A DNA stretch of 64,000 nucleotides from Arthrobacter sp. PAMC25284 (GCF_019443425.1 NZ_CP080382.1:372001-436000); one strand, 5' to 3'. Positions 21,941 to 30,892 are shown, counted from the stretch's first letter. A program made the numbers and translations. The notes: generated by a model not told the origin, from the sequence alone.

Positions 21941-22402
21941 TCACTTCGCCGAATCGAACTCGGCGCCGAACAGTTCTGTCGCGCCTACGGTTACAACTGC
22001 TGTGCCCACCGCCGGGCCGGCCGTCGCCGTGACGACGCCGCCTTCCACCCGTGCCACGGTCACACTCTGCCGCTGGAAGACCCCCGGCGCCGGGTTGGTG
22101 AAGACCCAGGTCTTGCCGTTGGCATCGTAAAGCAGAGCCGAGTATGGCACGGTGATGTCCGTTCCTGCTCCGGCGTTGACGGTGTCGGTCTTCATGTCCA
22201 GGCGTTCCATGGCCCGTTCGGTGAGGGTGATTTTGGCGATGCCGGTGTCGACATTTTTTTCAACCTTCGCCGGAGCGTTGGCGTTTTGGGCGGCGGCGGG
22301 CGTTACTGATGCCGTCTGCCCACAAGCGGGGACCGAGAACAACAGTGCGGCGCTGATACCTGCCGCCAGGGACAGGCGCCGCAGGTTCATTTGGTTGGTC
22401 AT
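21941..22402 (-). CDS. Short adaptor-like lipoprotein of the RND cluster
   Basis: Start ATG at 22402 overlaps the upstream RND stop by 4 bases (ATGA), giving 153 residues. The N-terminus MTNQMNLRRLSLAAGISAAL then LFSVPACGQ looks like a lipoprotein signal with cysteine at position 29. The rest matches only the C-terminal part of periplasmic adaptor proteins of CusB type: KITLTERAMERLDMKTDTV, VPYSALLYDANGKTWVFTN and GTAVVTVGATELFGAEF. The coiled-coil hairpin and lipoyl domain that reach an outer-membrane channel are absent. Such a mini-adaptor would suit a cell with no outer membrane. The family link is by motif similarity and moderately sure. Confidence 0.8.
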   Translation of the reverse strand: MTNQMNLRRLSLAAGISAALLFSVPACGQTASVTPAAAQNANAPAKVEKNVDTGIAKITLTERAMERLDMKTDTVNAGAGTDITVPYSALLYDANGKTWVFTNPAPGVFQRQSVTVARVEGGVVTATAGPAVGTAVVTVGATELFGAEFDSAK

Positions 22403-25400
22403 GATACTTCCACCTTTTCCTGCGATACGGGCATGACGGGTAGGTCCGCTTCGTAGACTGAATCCCATTCCTCGGGGCCGGATCGTGGCCCGAACAGGAT
22501 CATCAACAGAGGCAGGACGAGGATTCCGACGAGCGTGGTCGTGACGAGTCCGGCGCCGATGATCAGTGCGATGGGGCCGAAAACCGCCTCACCGGCGACT
22601 CCGCCGAACACAGCCGGTGGAATCAGGATCAGGAGCGTGATCAAAGCGGACTTCAGGACCGGCACCAGGCGCTCCCTGGCTGCCCGCATGACGACCGTAG
22701 TATGGAGTGAGCCCGGGGACTGCCGCCAGTGTTCGTCAGCGCTGGCCGACAGCAGCGCCGCATTGCGGGCTGCGACTGCCAGAACTGCTGCAAACGCCGT
22801 CAGGGTCAGGAGGGACACGGACGCCCCGGCCAGCCAGCCGGCAATCGCCGCCCCGGCCAGGGCCGCGGGCATTGTCAGGAAAATGGCGAATGCAAGCTTC
22901 CAGTTCCGGACTGCTGTCTGGATCAGGATCAGGATCATCGCGAGGGCAGCTGCCCAAAGCCAGAGGAACACGGTCCAATCGGCCTGCTGGCTACCGTACG
23001 CCGTCGGAATCTGCGCGTGGTATTCCAGCGGGAACTCGATGTTCTTGATCGCGGCCGTAATATCCCGCTGCACATCCGCGAGCGGCCTTCCGCTGACATC
23101 GGCCTCCACATCGATCCGGCGCGAGGTCGCATCGTGCAGGACGACGACTTCGTTGGGAGCGAGACGGACGTCTGCGATCTGGCCCAGCAGGACATGCCCG
23201 CCGTCGGGGGTGTCTATCAGCATTTCGCGGATACTCGTCAAGTCATCCCTGACGTCGACGGCGCCTCGGACCACTACTTCGAAAACCTTCTGCTGTTCGA
23301 AGAGGTTGCCGACCACAATTCCCTGCATCAGGGTAGCGGCGGCACGCCGGGCGTCGCCGGGCTTGATGCCGACTTTCTGTGCTGCCTCAAGGTTGACTTC
23401 GACTTCCACAACGGGCGTCATGGCAGTGGCGTTGATGTGCGGGTTCTGAACACCCTCAACGCCTTCGATCGCCTTCCGGACTTCTTCGGCCTTGTCCCGC
23501 AGGATGCCCATATCAGTGCCGTAGACCCTGACCGCGAATCCGGGTTCCATGCTGCTGCGTTCGGAACCGATCTGCTGCTGGGAGTAGTGCATGACGTTGT
23601 TGGCTATGCCGGGATAGCCCTGAACGATCTCGCGTACGGCCTTCTCGGTCTGGCTGAAGTCCGCGTCAGGAGTAATGGAGACCCAGAGCTCGGCCGAGCT
23701 GCTGCCAACGACCTGGTCGGAGGATATGGCGCGGCCAACGTGGCCGCCCACACTGGAAACCCCCGGCACGGCCCGCAATTCCTGCGATGCACGTGAGGCG
23801 ATCCTGCGGACCTCGTCCGTGGACGCGCCTGCCATGGTGTCCCACTGGACCAGTAGGGTCCGGTCCGGGAAGGTCGGCACGATTGGCCGGTCGCCGGAGA
23901 GTTGGGATCCTGCGGCCAGGCCCAGAGCTCCCACGACGGCTACCGCCACGAGGGACGCTGCCGTCCGGCCGCGGACTGCGTGCATTGTCCGATCGTGATA
24001 GGCCCTGGTCTTCCGTACTGCGGGTCCTTCGGTTTCCTGCTCGATGCCGCGCGGCAGCAAGAGTTGAACCAGGACGGGGGTCACGGACAACCCGACCACC
24101 ATGGCGATGAGCAGGGCAAGGGCCGCCGTCCAGAACACCGGCTGGAAGAAGGCGCCGGGCACTCCCGAGAGGAATAGCGTCGGTGAAAGGGCAACCAGCA
24201 TGATCAGTGATGCGTGCATCAACGGCGTGCGGACCCTGTGCACCGCCTGAATGACGCGTGTGCGCCGGTCAGAGGCAACCAATGGCTCGGGGACCGGAAC
24301 AGCGCCCGGCCGACGCTTGGCCTGGAAATCCTCGACGATGTCGCCGACGATCACCGATATGGCCAACATCATGCCGATGAGGACAGTGATGTTGAGAGTG
24401 GCTCCTTGGAGGTAGAGCACCCCGGCAGCCGTGGCCACCGTGGTGGAGATGGCCACCAGTGCGATGACGGCAACACGCCAGGACCTGAAAAGCAGCCAGA
24501 ACAGGATCACGGCCAGCAGGAGGCTCAACAGCAGCGCAGTTCCGATACTGTTCACCGTGTCCTGGAGGAAGGTGGCCGGCCGGAAGACCGAGGTGTCCAT
24601 CTGCACGCCGGAAAGTCCGGGCTGCAGTTCCTTGAGTGCAGCCTCCACGTCCTGGGTGACCTGCAGGGCGTTGGCCCCGGGGAATTTCTCCACCACGAGC
24701 AGCAGGCCGGCGTCCTGACCGAAGGTGTCACCGATCAGCGGCTGGTGGTCTTCCTTGACCTGCGCCACATCACCGAGATTCATCTTCCCGCCACTGTCCT
24801 CCAAACTGACCTTGGCCAGGTCGGCCGGGGTCCGGATTGGCAGGACGTGCTGGATTCCCAGGCGTTGGTTCGGCGATTCCACGAAGCCGCCGGTACCCGG
24901 CGTCGAAGCTTCGAGGTAGCTCAGCGGCGACACCCACACGGCGTTGCCGGCAGTCTTTACAACCTGTTCGAGGGTGACTCCTTTGTCGCGAAGCTGGTTG
25001 GGATTGACTTCTACCTGGAGCTGCTGCTCACGCTGTCCCCAGATGGAAACATTGGCAACACCCGGAATGCCGATCAGGCGCGGCTTGATCTGCCAGCGCG
25101 CGAGCACGGACATGTCGATGCCGGAAAGCTCGGTGGAGTTCATTTTCACCATCAGGACGCGGCTCGTCGATGAGGTCGGCTGCATGATCAGCGGCGGCGC
25201 CGAAACGTTCGGCAGCGCGTGGGCCTGGGTCATCCGTTCGGCCACAAGTTGCCTGGCCCGCAGCAGGTCGGTGCCGGGCTCAAAGATGAGTTCGATCGAT
25301 GAAAGCCCCGCCACGGATTTGGACCGGATTTCATCCAGCCAGGCCACCCCGTTGAGGAGGTCGGCTTCCATCGGGGCGGTGATGAGCTGTTCAACTTCAA

Positions 25401-25575
25401 CAGCGGAGAGGCCAAGGGCCTCGGTCTGGATTTCGACCTGCGCAGGCGAGAACTCCGGCATGCTGTCAACTGCAAGACGCGGCGCGTTGACGACACCGAA
25501 AGCAATGAGCCCGGCGGCAAGGGCGAGAACCAGGATGCGGAACTGCATACTGAAGCGGGTAACCCAGCCAAACAT
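22399..25575 (-). CDS. RND efflux permease, heavy-metal (CusA/CzcA) type, subunit 2 with altered proton-relay motif
   Basis: This transporter of 1,058 residues is homologous to the RND gene downstream. It shares VDSMPEFSPAQVEIQTEALG, GVAWLDEIRSKSVAGLSSIE, PGVANVSIWGQREQQLQVEV and STSRVLMVKM. In the relay helix, however, it reads AISVIVGDIVEDFQAKRR instead of the usual VDDAIxDVEN: the first aspartate is glycine and the conserved Glu-Asn pair is Gln-Ala. It may thus be a non-catalytic or weakly coupled partner in a mixed trimer, as known for MdtB/MdtC. It is the first gene of the minus-strand operon, starting at ATG 25575. Confidence 0.88.
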   Translation of the reverse strand: MFGWVTRFSMQFRILVLALAAGLIAFGVVNAPRLAVDSMPEFSPAQVEIQTEALGLSAVEVEQLITAPMEADLLNGVAWLDEIRSKSVAGLSSIELIFEPGTDLLRARQLVAERMTQAHALPNVSAPPLIMQPTSSTSRVLMVKMNSTELSGIDMSVLARWQIKPRLIGIPGVANVSIWGQREQQLQVEVNPNQLRDKGVTLEQVVKTAGNAVWVSPLSYLEASTPGTGGFVESPNQRLGIQHVLPIRTPADLAKVSLEDSGGKMNLGDVAQVKEDHQPLIGDTFGQDAGLLLVVEKFPGANALQVTQDVEAALKELQPGLSGVQMDTSVFRPATFLQDTVNSIGTALLLSLLLAVILFWLLFRSWRVAVIALVAISTTVATAAGVLYLQGATLNITVLIGMMLAISVIVGDIVEDFQAKRRPGAVPVPEPLVASDRRTRVIQAVHRVRTPLMHASLIMLVALSPTLFLSGVPGAFFQPVFWTAALALLIAMVVGLSVTPVLVQLLLPRGIEQETEGPAVRKTRAYHDRTMHAVRGRTAASLVAVAVVGALGLAAGSQLSGDRPIVPTFPDRTLLVQWDTMAGASTDEVRRIASRASQELRAVPGVSSVGGHVGRAISSDQVVGSSSAELWVSITPDADFSQTEKAVREIVQGYPGIANNVMHYSQQQIGSERSSMEPGFAVRVYGTDMGILRDKAEEVRKAIEGVEGVQNPHINATAMTPVVEVEVNLEAAQKVGIKPGDARRAAATLMQGIVVGNLFEQQKVFEVVVRGAVDVRDDLTSIREMLIDTPDGGHVLLGQIADVRLAPNEVVVLHDATSRRIDVEADVSGRPLADVQRDITAAIKNIEFPLEYHAQIPTAYGSQQADWTVFLWLWAAALAMILILIQTAVRNWKLAFAIFLTMPAALAGAAIAGWLAGASVSLLTLTAFAAVLAVAARNAALLSASADEHWRQSPGSLHTTVVMRAARERLVPVLKSALITLLILIPPAVFGGVAGEAVFGPIALIIGAGLVTTTLVGILVLPLLMILFGPRSGPEEWDSVYEADLPVMPVSQEKVEVS

Positions 25576-26187
25576 GGCTAATCCATTTCCATGGAGCCGG
25601 AAAATCCGAGGCTCACGGCCGGTATTTCTGGTTTACTCGCGCAGGAAGTTCGAACGTGCGACATAACAGGCTCCTCAACCTGAGACCAGTGCGAATCCCC
25701 CCATGAGATCCGTGGCATGCGACCCTGAGAGAATACTGATCCGATCCAATGCCAATGGCAATAAGCCCAATTTGGAGGGCTACGCGCAGTCTGCTCTCAG
25801 TGTTTTCTCAGCAAGGGACAGCATCATTGAGGTGAAGCATTGTTCTCTCGCGGAAATACGTGGCACGACAAAAAGTTCCACTTGCCGGGTCCGGCGTGCT
25901 ACTTGGAAATCGAGAAATTAGCACTTGGAATGTATCGTCAATTACTTGATCTAATGCATGGGTCAACGTCAGTAATACGTTACTTATCCCTATTCACGTT
26001 TTATGTAACAATTCGGCTACGCCGACTTTTCGGCCCTTTCTGCCTGCTTTTACGAACAGGTTTTTGTCACGCGGGGGCTGCGTCTGGGTCGGCGGGCCGG
26101 AATGCGGTTCAGCGGATCAAGTGTGGGAGCCGGCCTGGATGCCCCGCAGGTGTTCGGTAAGGTTCAGCGGGAACTGGCCTGAGACGC
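25576..26187. other. Gene-free, AT-richer intergenic region
   Basis: About 610 bases between the RND operon and the leuS leader hold no convincing gene; reading frames present lack ribosome sites and typical codon use. The part from about 25860 to 26030 is much richer in A/T than anything nearby. It contains the palindrome AGTAA-TACG-TTACT (25971-25984) and the smaller CTCA-ACC-TGAG (25675-25685), possible operators for the RND genes. The promoter of the RND operon must lie here, but I cannot place it. Confidence 0.5.
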
Positions 26188-26193
26188 TAAAGT
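26188..26193 (+). promoter_or_regulatory. Candidate -10 hexamer of the leuS leader
   Basis: TAAAGT fits TANNNT and ends six bases before the ATG of the leucine leader peptide, so the transcript could begin at that ATG and be leaderless. No clear -35 is seen. Confidence 0.4.
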
Positions 26194-26199
26194 GGACGT

Positions 26200-26226
26200 A
26201 TGCCTGTGAACCTCCTGCTTAGCTAG
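26200..26226 (+). CDS. Leucine-rich leader peptide upstream of leuS
   Basis: The reading frame ATG to TAG encodes MPVNLLLS, with three consecutive leucine codons of different kinds (CTC CTG CTT) just before the end. It is followed 39 bases later by a terminator hairpin, then by leucyl-tRNA synthetase. Ribosome stalling on these codons when charged leucyl-tRNA is scarce would be the classic way to let transcription continue into leuS. Classical attenuators ahead of leuS have been predicted in some Streptomyces. There is no good ribosome site, which fits a leaderless start. Confidence 0.65.
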   Translation: MPVNLLLS

Positions 26227-26265
26227 CCGCCCGGTATTCGAACGGAATCCGGATCATCGAGCGGC
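26226..26265 (+). promoter_or_regulatory. Leader RNA stem preceding the leuS terminator
   Basis: GCCGC (26226-26230) can pair with GCGGC (26261-26265), enclosing CCGG-T-ATTC / GAAT-CCGG (26231-26252). The stem begins on the last base of the leader-peptide stop and abuts the terminator, so a ribosome at the leucine codons or at the stop would affect it differently. A perfect copy of AGCTAGCCGC (26221-26230) recurs past the terminator at 26314-26323 and could compete for the same partner. Confidence 0.4.
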
Positions 26266-26289
26266 AGCCCCTCCTAACGAGGGGCTTTT
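26266..26289 (+). terminator. Intrinsic terminator in the leuS leader
   Basis: AGCCCCTC and GAGGGGCT form a perfect 8-bp stem with loop CTAAC, followed by TTTTG. It lies between the leucine leader peptide and leuS with no gene ending before it, so it is best read as an attenuator. Confidence 0.7.
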
Positions 26290-26402
26290 GTGTGTCCGGG
26301 GTCCGTTACGGACAGCTAGCCGCGGCGGCCGTTGGGGTTAGACAGCATCAGGTGAGGTATTCAGGCGTGACAGAACACGTGACAGAACAGAAGAGGCCAG
26401 CA

Positions 26403-28928
26403 GTGAGCGTTCAGCCGGAGACAGATACCGGAACAGCATCAGCCGCGACGGATGCGCCCGAAGAGGGCGCCTACAACTTCGCGGCGATGGAAGCCAAGTG
26501 GCCCCAGGTCTGGGAAGACCTGAAGGTGTTCACTCCGGTCGACGACGGATCGAAGGAACGCCGCTATGTACTGGACATGTTCCCGTACCCTTCCGGCGAC
26601 CTGCACATGGGCCACGCCGAGGCGTTCGCGATGGGCGACGTCGTCGCACGGTACCTGCGGCAGCAGGGGTATGACGTACTGCACCCCATCGGCTGGGACT
26701 CCTTCGGCCTCCCGGCAGAAAACGCTGCCATCAAGCGCAACGCACACCCGAGCGAGTGGACCTACGCCAACATCGAGACCCAGGCGGCGTCGTTCAAGCG
26801 GTATGCCATCTCTGCCGACTGGTCCCGCCGGATCCACACCTCAGATCCCGACTACTACCGCTGGACCCAGTGGCTCTTCACCCGCTTCTACGACCGGGGC
26901 CTTGCCTACCGGAAGAACTCGCCGGTCAACTGGTGCCCGAAGGACCAGACGGTGCTCGCCAACGAGCAGGTCGTCAACGGCGCGTGTGAGCGCTGCGGGA
27001 CCCCTGTCACCAAGAAGTCGCTGAACCAGTGGTACTTCAAGATCACCGAGTACGCCGACCGGCTGCTTGAGGACATGGACGAGCTGCGCGGCCACTGGCC
27101 CGAGCGCGTCCTGGCGATGCAGAAGAACTGGATCGGCCGTTCTGAAGGCGCCCACGTCAACTTTGTCATCGAGGCCACCGAGGCCAAGCAGGCCAAGGAC
27201 GTTACGGTGTTCACGACCCGCCCGGACACTCTCTACGGAGCGACGTTCTTCGTGGTCGCTGCTGACGCCGCGCTGGCAGTCGAGCTTGTCACGGATGAGC
27301 ACGCCGAAGCGTTGGATGCCTATCGCGAGCAGGTCAAGGCGCTCTCCGAAATCGAACGCCAGTCCACCGAACGCGAAAAGACCGGTGTTTTCACCGGACG
27401 CTACGCCATCAACCCGCTCAACGGCGAAAAGCTGCAGGTCTGGGCCGCCGATTACGTCCTGGCGGACTATGGCACGGGCGCCATCATGGCCGTCCCGGCG
27501 CACGACCAGCGCGACCTCGACTTCGCCCGCACCTTCGGCCTGCCGGTCCGGGCGGTGCTCGATACCGGGGCCGAAGATCCTGCCGTCACGGGCACGGCCA
27601 CTACCGGCGAAGGCACCCTGGTCAACTCGGGCGACCTCAATGGACTGCCGAAGGCAGCGGCCATCCCTGCCGCCATTGACATCCTGGAACGCCAGGGCAC
27701 CGGCGAGAAGTTCGTCAACTTCCGCCTGCGCGACTGGCTGCTGAGCCGCCAGCGCTTCTGGGGTACGCCCATCCCGATCATCCACTGCCCGGCCTGCGGC
27801 GAAGTTCCGGTCCCGGACGAGCAACTGCCCGTCACGCTGCCGGCCGAGCTGCGCGGCGAGGCCCTGGCCCCGAAGGGCACCTCACCGCTGGCCGCCGTCG
27901 AAAGCTGGGTCAACGTCGAGTGCCCCACCTGCCAGGGTCCGGCCAAACGCGACACAGACACAATGGACACCTTCGTGGATTCGTCCTGGTACTTCCTGCG
28001 CTTCGTTTCGCCGCAGTACACGAAGGGGCCCTTCGATCCGGCGAAAATCAACGACTGGATGCCGGTGGGCCAGTATGTAGGCGGCGTGGAGCACGCAATC
28101 CTGCACTTGCTCTACGCCCGGTTCTTCACCAAGGTCATCCATGACCTTGGCCTGATCGAGGCGGACGAGCCCTTCAGCGCGCTTTTGAACCAGGGCCAGG
28201 TGCTCAACGGCGGTAAGGCCATGAGCAAGTCCCTCGGCAACGGGGTGGACCTTGGCGAGCAGCTGGACAAGTTCGGCGTCGACGCCGTGCGCCTGACAAT
28301 GATCTTCGCCTCCCCGCCGGAGGACGACGTCGACTGGGCGGACGTGTCGCCGTCGGGATCCGCGAAGTTCCTGGCCCGCGCCTGGCGGCTCGGACAGGAT
28401 GTCGCCAGTGAACCCGGTGTCGACTTCAACACCGGCGACCGCGCCCTGCGCACCGTCACCCACCGCACCATCGCCGGCGCCGCGGCACTGCTGGACCACA
28501 ACAAGTTCAACGTTGTGGTGGCCAAACTCATGGAACTGGTCAACGCGACCCGCAAGACCATCGACACCGGAGCCGGCGGAGCGGACCCCGCCGTCCGCGA
28601 GGCCGTGGAAGCCGTCGCGGTTATCCTGAGCCTCTTCGCCCCGTACACGGCAGAGGACCTTTGGAACACCCTGGGGCATCCCGCGTCTGTGGCCAACGCC
28701 GGCTGGCCTGCACATGACGAGTCCATGCTGGTGCAGGATACGGTCACCGCCGTCGTCCAGGTCCAGGGCAAGGTACGCGACCGCCTTGAGGTGTCCCCGG
28801 ACATCAGCGAGGACGACCTGCGCGAACTCGCGCTGGCCTCGGAAAATGTCCAGCGGGCCCTCGACGGCCGCGGCATCCGCACGGTCATCGTGCGGGCACC
28901 TAAACTGGTCAATATCGTCCCGGCATAG
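26403..28928 (+). CDS. leuS: Leucyl-tRNA synthetase
   Basis: LeuS charges tRNA-Leu and is a class I synthetase, 841 residues from GTG 26403 (GAGG six bases upstream). Two other in-frame GTGs at 26367 and 26379 are possible starts. The ATP site [15 protein letters not shown] carries the HIGH motif as HMGH, and KMSKS is present in [14 protein letters not shown]. The CP1 editing domain is visible as [16 protein letters not shown] and [15 protein letters not shown]. Zinc-type cysteine pairs occur at [13 protein letters not shown]...CERCG and CPACG...CPTC. Regulation is probably by leucine attenuation, given the leader peptide and terminator upstream. Confidence 0.97.
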   Translation: MSVQPETDTGTASAATDAPEEGAYNFAAMEAKWPQVWEDLKVFTPVDDGSKERRYVLDMFPYPSGDLHMGHAEAFAMGDVVARYLRQQGYDVLHPIGWDSFGLPAENAAIKRNAHPSEWTYANIETQAASFKRYAISADWSRRIHTSDPDYYRWTQWLFTRFYDRGLAYRKNSPVNWCPKDQTVLANEQVVNGACERCGTPVTKKSLNQWYFKITEYADRLLEDMDELRGHWPERVLAMQKNWIGRSEGAHVNFVIEATEAKQAKDVTVFTTRPDTLYGATFFVVAADAALAVELVTDEHAEALDAYREQVKALSEIERQSTEREKTGVFTGRYAINPLNGEKLQVWAADYVLADYGTGAIMAVPAHDQRDLDFARTFGLPVRAVLDTGAEDPAVTGTATTGEGTLVNSGDLNGLPKAAAIPAAIDILERQGTGEKFVNFRLRDWLLSRQRFWGTPIPIIHCPACGEVPVPDEQLPVTLPAELRGEALAPKGTSPLAAVESWVNVECPTCQGPAKRDTDTMDTFVDSSWYFLRFVSPQYTKGPFDPAKINDWMPVGQYVGGVEHAILHLLYARFFTKVIHDLGLIEADEPFSALLNQGQVLNGGKAMSKSLGNGVDLGEQLDKFGVDAVRLTMIFASPPEDDVDWADVSPSGSAKFLARAWRLGQDVASEPGVDFNTGDRALRTVTHRTIAGAAALLDHNKFNVVVAKLMELVNATRKTIDTGAGGADPAVREAVEAVAVILSLFAPYTAEDLWNTLGHPASVANAGWPAHDESMLVQDTVTAVVQVQGKVRDRLEVSPDISEDDLRELALASENVQRALDGRGIRTVIVRAPKLVNIVPA

Positions 28929-29009
28929 ACGGACCCGGCCGCCGGCACCCGCGGGCGGCCGGATGGACCGGCCAGCCCCGTCAACCAGCCCCCACAGCAG
29001 GAGTGTTCC

Positions 29010-30017
29010 GTGACTGACGCCGAACCAGCAGGACAGTCCTGGCTGCGGGGGCGGTTTCTTCGGCTCCGCGATGCTGCCCGGTCCGGGACTCCTCCGGCGG
29101 CGGTCGTTCGAACCGCCATTGTCACCGACTCGGCTGCCGCACTGCCGGCGGACTGGGTCCGGGACCTCGTTGCCGACGGCCGGCTCACCGTCGTTCCGAT
29201 GCCGGTTATGGTCGGTGCCGAGATCTACGGCGAAGGTGACGACGACATCGCCGGGACCATTTCCGTCGCCCTGGCCACCGGTACACCGGTCAAGACCTCG
29301 CGACCCTCGCCCGGACAGTTTGACCATGCGTATCTGGCAGCCAAGGAACGCGGGTTTGACGCCGTGGTGTCAGTCCATCTTTCGGGGGACTTGTCCGGCA
29401 CCGCCGACGCCGCACGCCTCGCCGCGGGTCGGGCCGGTATTCCCGTCGAAGTCCTCGATTCCCGGACCGTGGGAATGGCCCAGGGAATGGGTGTACAGAG
29501 CGCGGTCGCCGCCGCCGAGGCCGGGGGCGCCGTCTCCGACGTCCGGGCGGCAGCCGAGGAACGGCTCGCCCGCACCAAGGTCTACTTCTACGTCCCCAGC
29601 CTTGAACAGCTGCGCCGCGGCGGAAGGATCGGTGCTGCTGCGTCCGTATGGGGAACAATGTTTGCCATCAAGCCCATCCTGGCAGTGGAGAACGGCAGGA
29701 TCGTGCCGCTGGAGAAGGTCAGGTCCGCGGCAAAGGCAGTTGCCCGGCTTGAAGAAATCGTAGCGGCCGACGCCGCCGCCAGGCCGTCCGGGAAGGCCCG
29801 GTTGGCGGTCCATCACTTCGGCAATCAGGCGGAAGCCGAGCAGTTGGCTGCCCGCCTCGCGGCGTTGCTGCCCAGCTGCCCGCCTGCGCAGATCAGCGCG
29901 CTCCCGGCAGTCCTCGCCGCACACGCAGGACTCGGGGTGCTGGCGGTGATCGTAGGGGAGTCCGAGGCGCCAAACACGGTCGGATCCTCGCCGCTCCGGA
30001 ACGGTTCGCCGGTTTAA
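29010..30017 (+). CDS. DegV family fatty-acid-binding protein
   Basis: DegV proteins bind a fatty acid and in Firmicutes act as FakB, presenting it to the kinase FakA. The protein is 335 residues from GTG 29010, with AGGAG nearby. Diagnostic blocks are AIVTDSAAALPADWVRDL, KTSRPSPGQFDHAYLAAKE, SVHLSGDLSGTADAARLAA and YVPSLEQLRRGGRIGAA. The partner kinase is not in this window. The stop codon overlaps by three bases with the stop of the gene on the opposite strand, so the two transcripts converge. Confidence 0.9.
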   Translation: MTDAEPAGQSWLRGRFLRLRDAARSGTPPAAVVRTAIVTDSAAALPADWVRDLVADGRLTVVPMPVMVGAEIYGEGDDDIAGTISVALATGTPVKTSRPSPGQFDHAYLAAKERGFDAVVSVHLSGDLSGTADAARLAAGRAGIPVEVLDSRTVGMAQGMGVQSAVAAAEAGGAVSDVRAAAEERLARTKVYFYVPSLEQLRRGGRIGAAASVWGTMFAIKPILAVENGRIVPLEKVRSAAKAVARLEEIVAADAAARPSGKARLAVHHFGNQAEAEQLAARLAALLPSCPPAQISALPAVLAAHAGLGVLAVIVGESEAPNTVGSSPLRNGSPV

Positions 30018-30892
30018 GGCTCCAGAATGTAGTCCGGCTGCGGGCCCGAGCCGGGGATCCACAAGCTGGCGGTCGCCTGCCGCGCGGCCCCGGCCTCAAA
30101 CCACCACAGCACCCGGGTGTTGCAGCGGTACGTGACGGTCACGTGTGCCAGCGCCCCTTCCGAGGGGACAGCCTCAACGGCGGTATCGGCCGATTTCGTC
30201 TGCCAGATGAACCTTTGACCAGCCGTCATTCCCTCGCTTCCGTTCACCGTCACATAGGAAATGCCATACAGGCCGTTGTCAGGACAGAACTGCTCGGACA
30301 CGGAGATAGTAACGGTCCGGGTCGATGTGGATGGAGCGGGCGAAGCCGGAGGGACGGGTGGTGTCGGCGCGGGTGGGGTGGACGCGGGTGGGACCGACCC
30401 GGCCTCGAATGCGGATGCCGCTGATGGGGCCTTGATGGAGGGTGGGGCCGAGCCGGCACCTATGGCCAGTGCAGCTGAGAGGACCCCGACGGGTGGCAGT
30501 ACTGGGCTTGGTGCAGCCTCTGTTGTAGATGGCAGTGCTGGGGTTGTTGGTTCCTCTGTTGCGGGTGGCAGTGCTGGGGTTGTTGGTTCCTCTGTTGCGG
30601 GTGGCAGTGCTGGGGTTGTTGGTTCCTCTGTTGCGGGTGGCAGTGCTGGGGTTGTTGGTTCCTCTGTTGCGGGTGGCACTGATGAGTTTGGGGGTTCCTC
30701 TGTTACTGGTGGCACCGGTGGGGCCGGTAGGATTTCGGTTGCTGTCGTGGGTGCGGTCGGCGAAGCGGGCACTGCCGCGGAAGTATCTGGCGCCGAAGTC
30801 ACGTATGGATGCGTTGTGGCCGTATCGGCGGGCGGCGTTAGCAGGGCAGCCTGTAGCGCGAGCAGGGCAACCGGCAAAAAGATCAGTGGCAT
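30014..30892 (-). CDS. Exported protein with a Pro/Thr/Glu repeat stalk
   Basis: The protein has 292 residues and belongs to no family I recognise. The first 22 residues (MPLIFLPVALLALQAALLTP) form a signal peptide or anchor. Residues about 30-175 are low-complexity, rich in Pro, Thr, Ala and Glu, including six 12-residue repeats based on PPATEEPTTPAL. The C-terminal 90 residues look folded, with TVTISVSEQFCPDNGLYGIS and VTVTYRCNTRVLWWFEAG; the two cysteines may form a disulfide. The layout suggests a cell-surface domain held on a flexible, possibly glycosylated stalk. The opposite-strand frame over the repeats is Gly/Val/Ser-rich and less convincing. Confidence 0.7.
   Translation of the reverse strand: MPLIFLPVALLALQAALLTPPADTATTHPYVTSAPDTSAAVPASPTAPTTATEILPAPPVPPVTEEPPNSSVPPATEEPTTPALPPATEEPTTPALPPATEEPTTPALPPATEEPTTPALPSTTEAAPSPVLPPVGVLSAALAIGAGSAPPSIKAPSAASAFEAGSVPPASTPPAPTPPVPPASPAPSTSTRTVTISVSEQFCPDNGLYGISYVTVNGSEGMTAGQRFIWQTKSADTAVEAVPSEGALAHVTVTYRCNTRVLWWFEAGAARQATASLWIPGSGPQPDYILEP
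30495..30710. repeat. Tandem repeat, 36-bp unit, six copies
   Basis: The unit runs from GGCAGTGCTGGGGTTGTTGG to TTGCGGGT. Four near-identical copies occupy 30531-30674, flanked by a degenerate copy on each side (30495-30530 and 30675-30710). The unit is exactly 12 codons, so copy-number change keeps the minus-strand protein in frame. No spacers lie between units. Confidence 0.92.

Noticed and set aside
25703..26160. Small open reading frames in the AT-rich intergenic region
   Set aside because: They overlap in different frames, lack ribosome sites and encode no recognisable protein.
26190..26290. T-box riboswitch upstream of leuS
   Set aside because: The region is too short and I find no T-box consensus; leucine codons plus a terminator fit ribosome-mediated attenuation better.
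30531..30674. 36-bp direct repeats resembling a CRISPR array
   Set aside because: Units are head to tail with no spacers and encode an in-frame 12-residue repeat; no cas genes are present.
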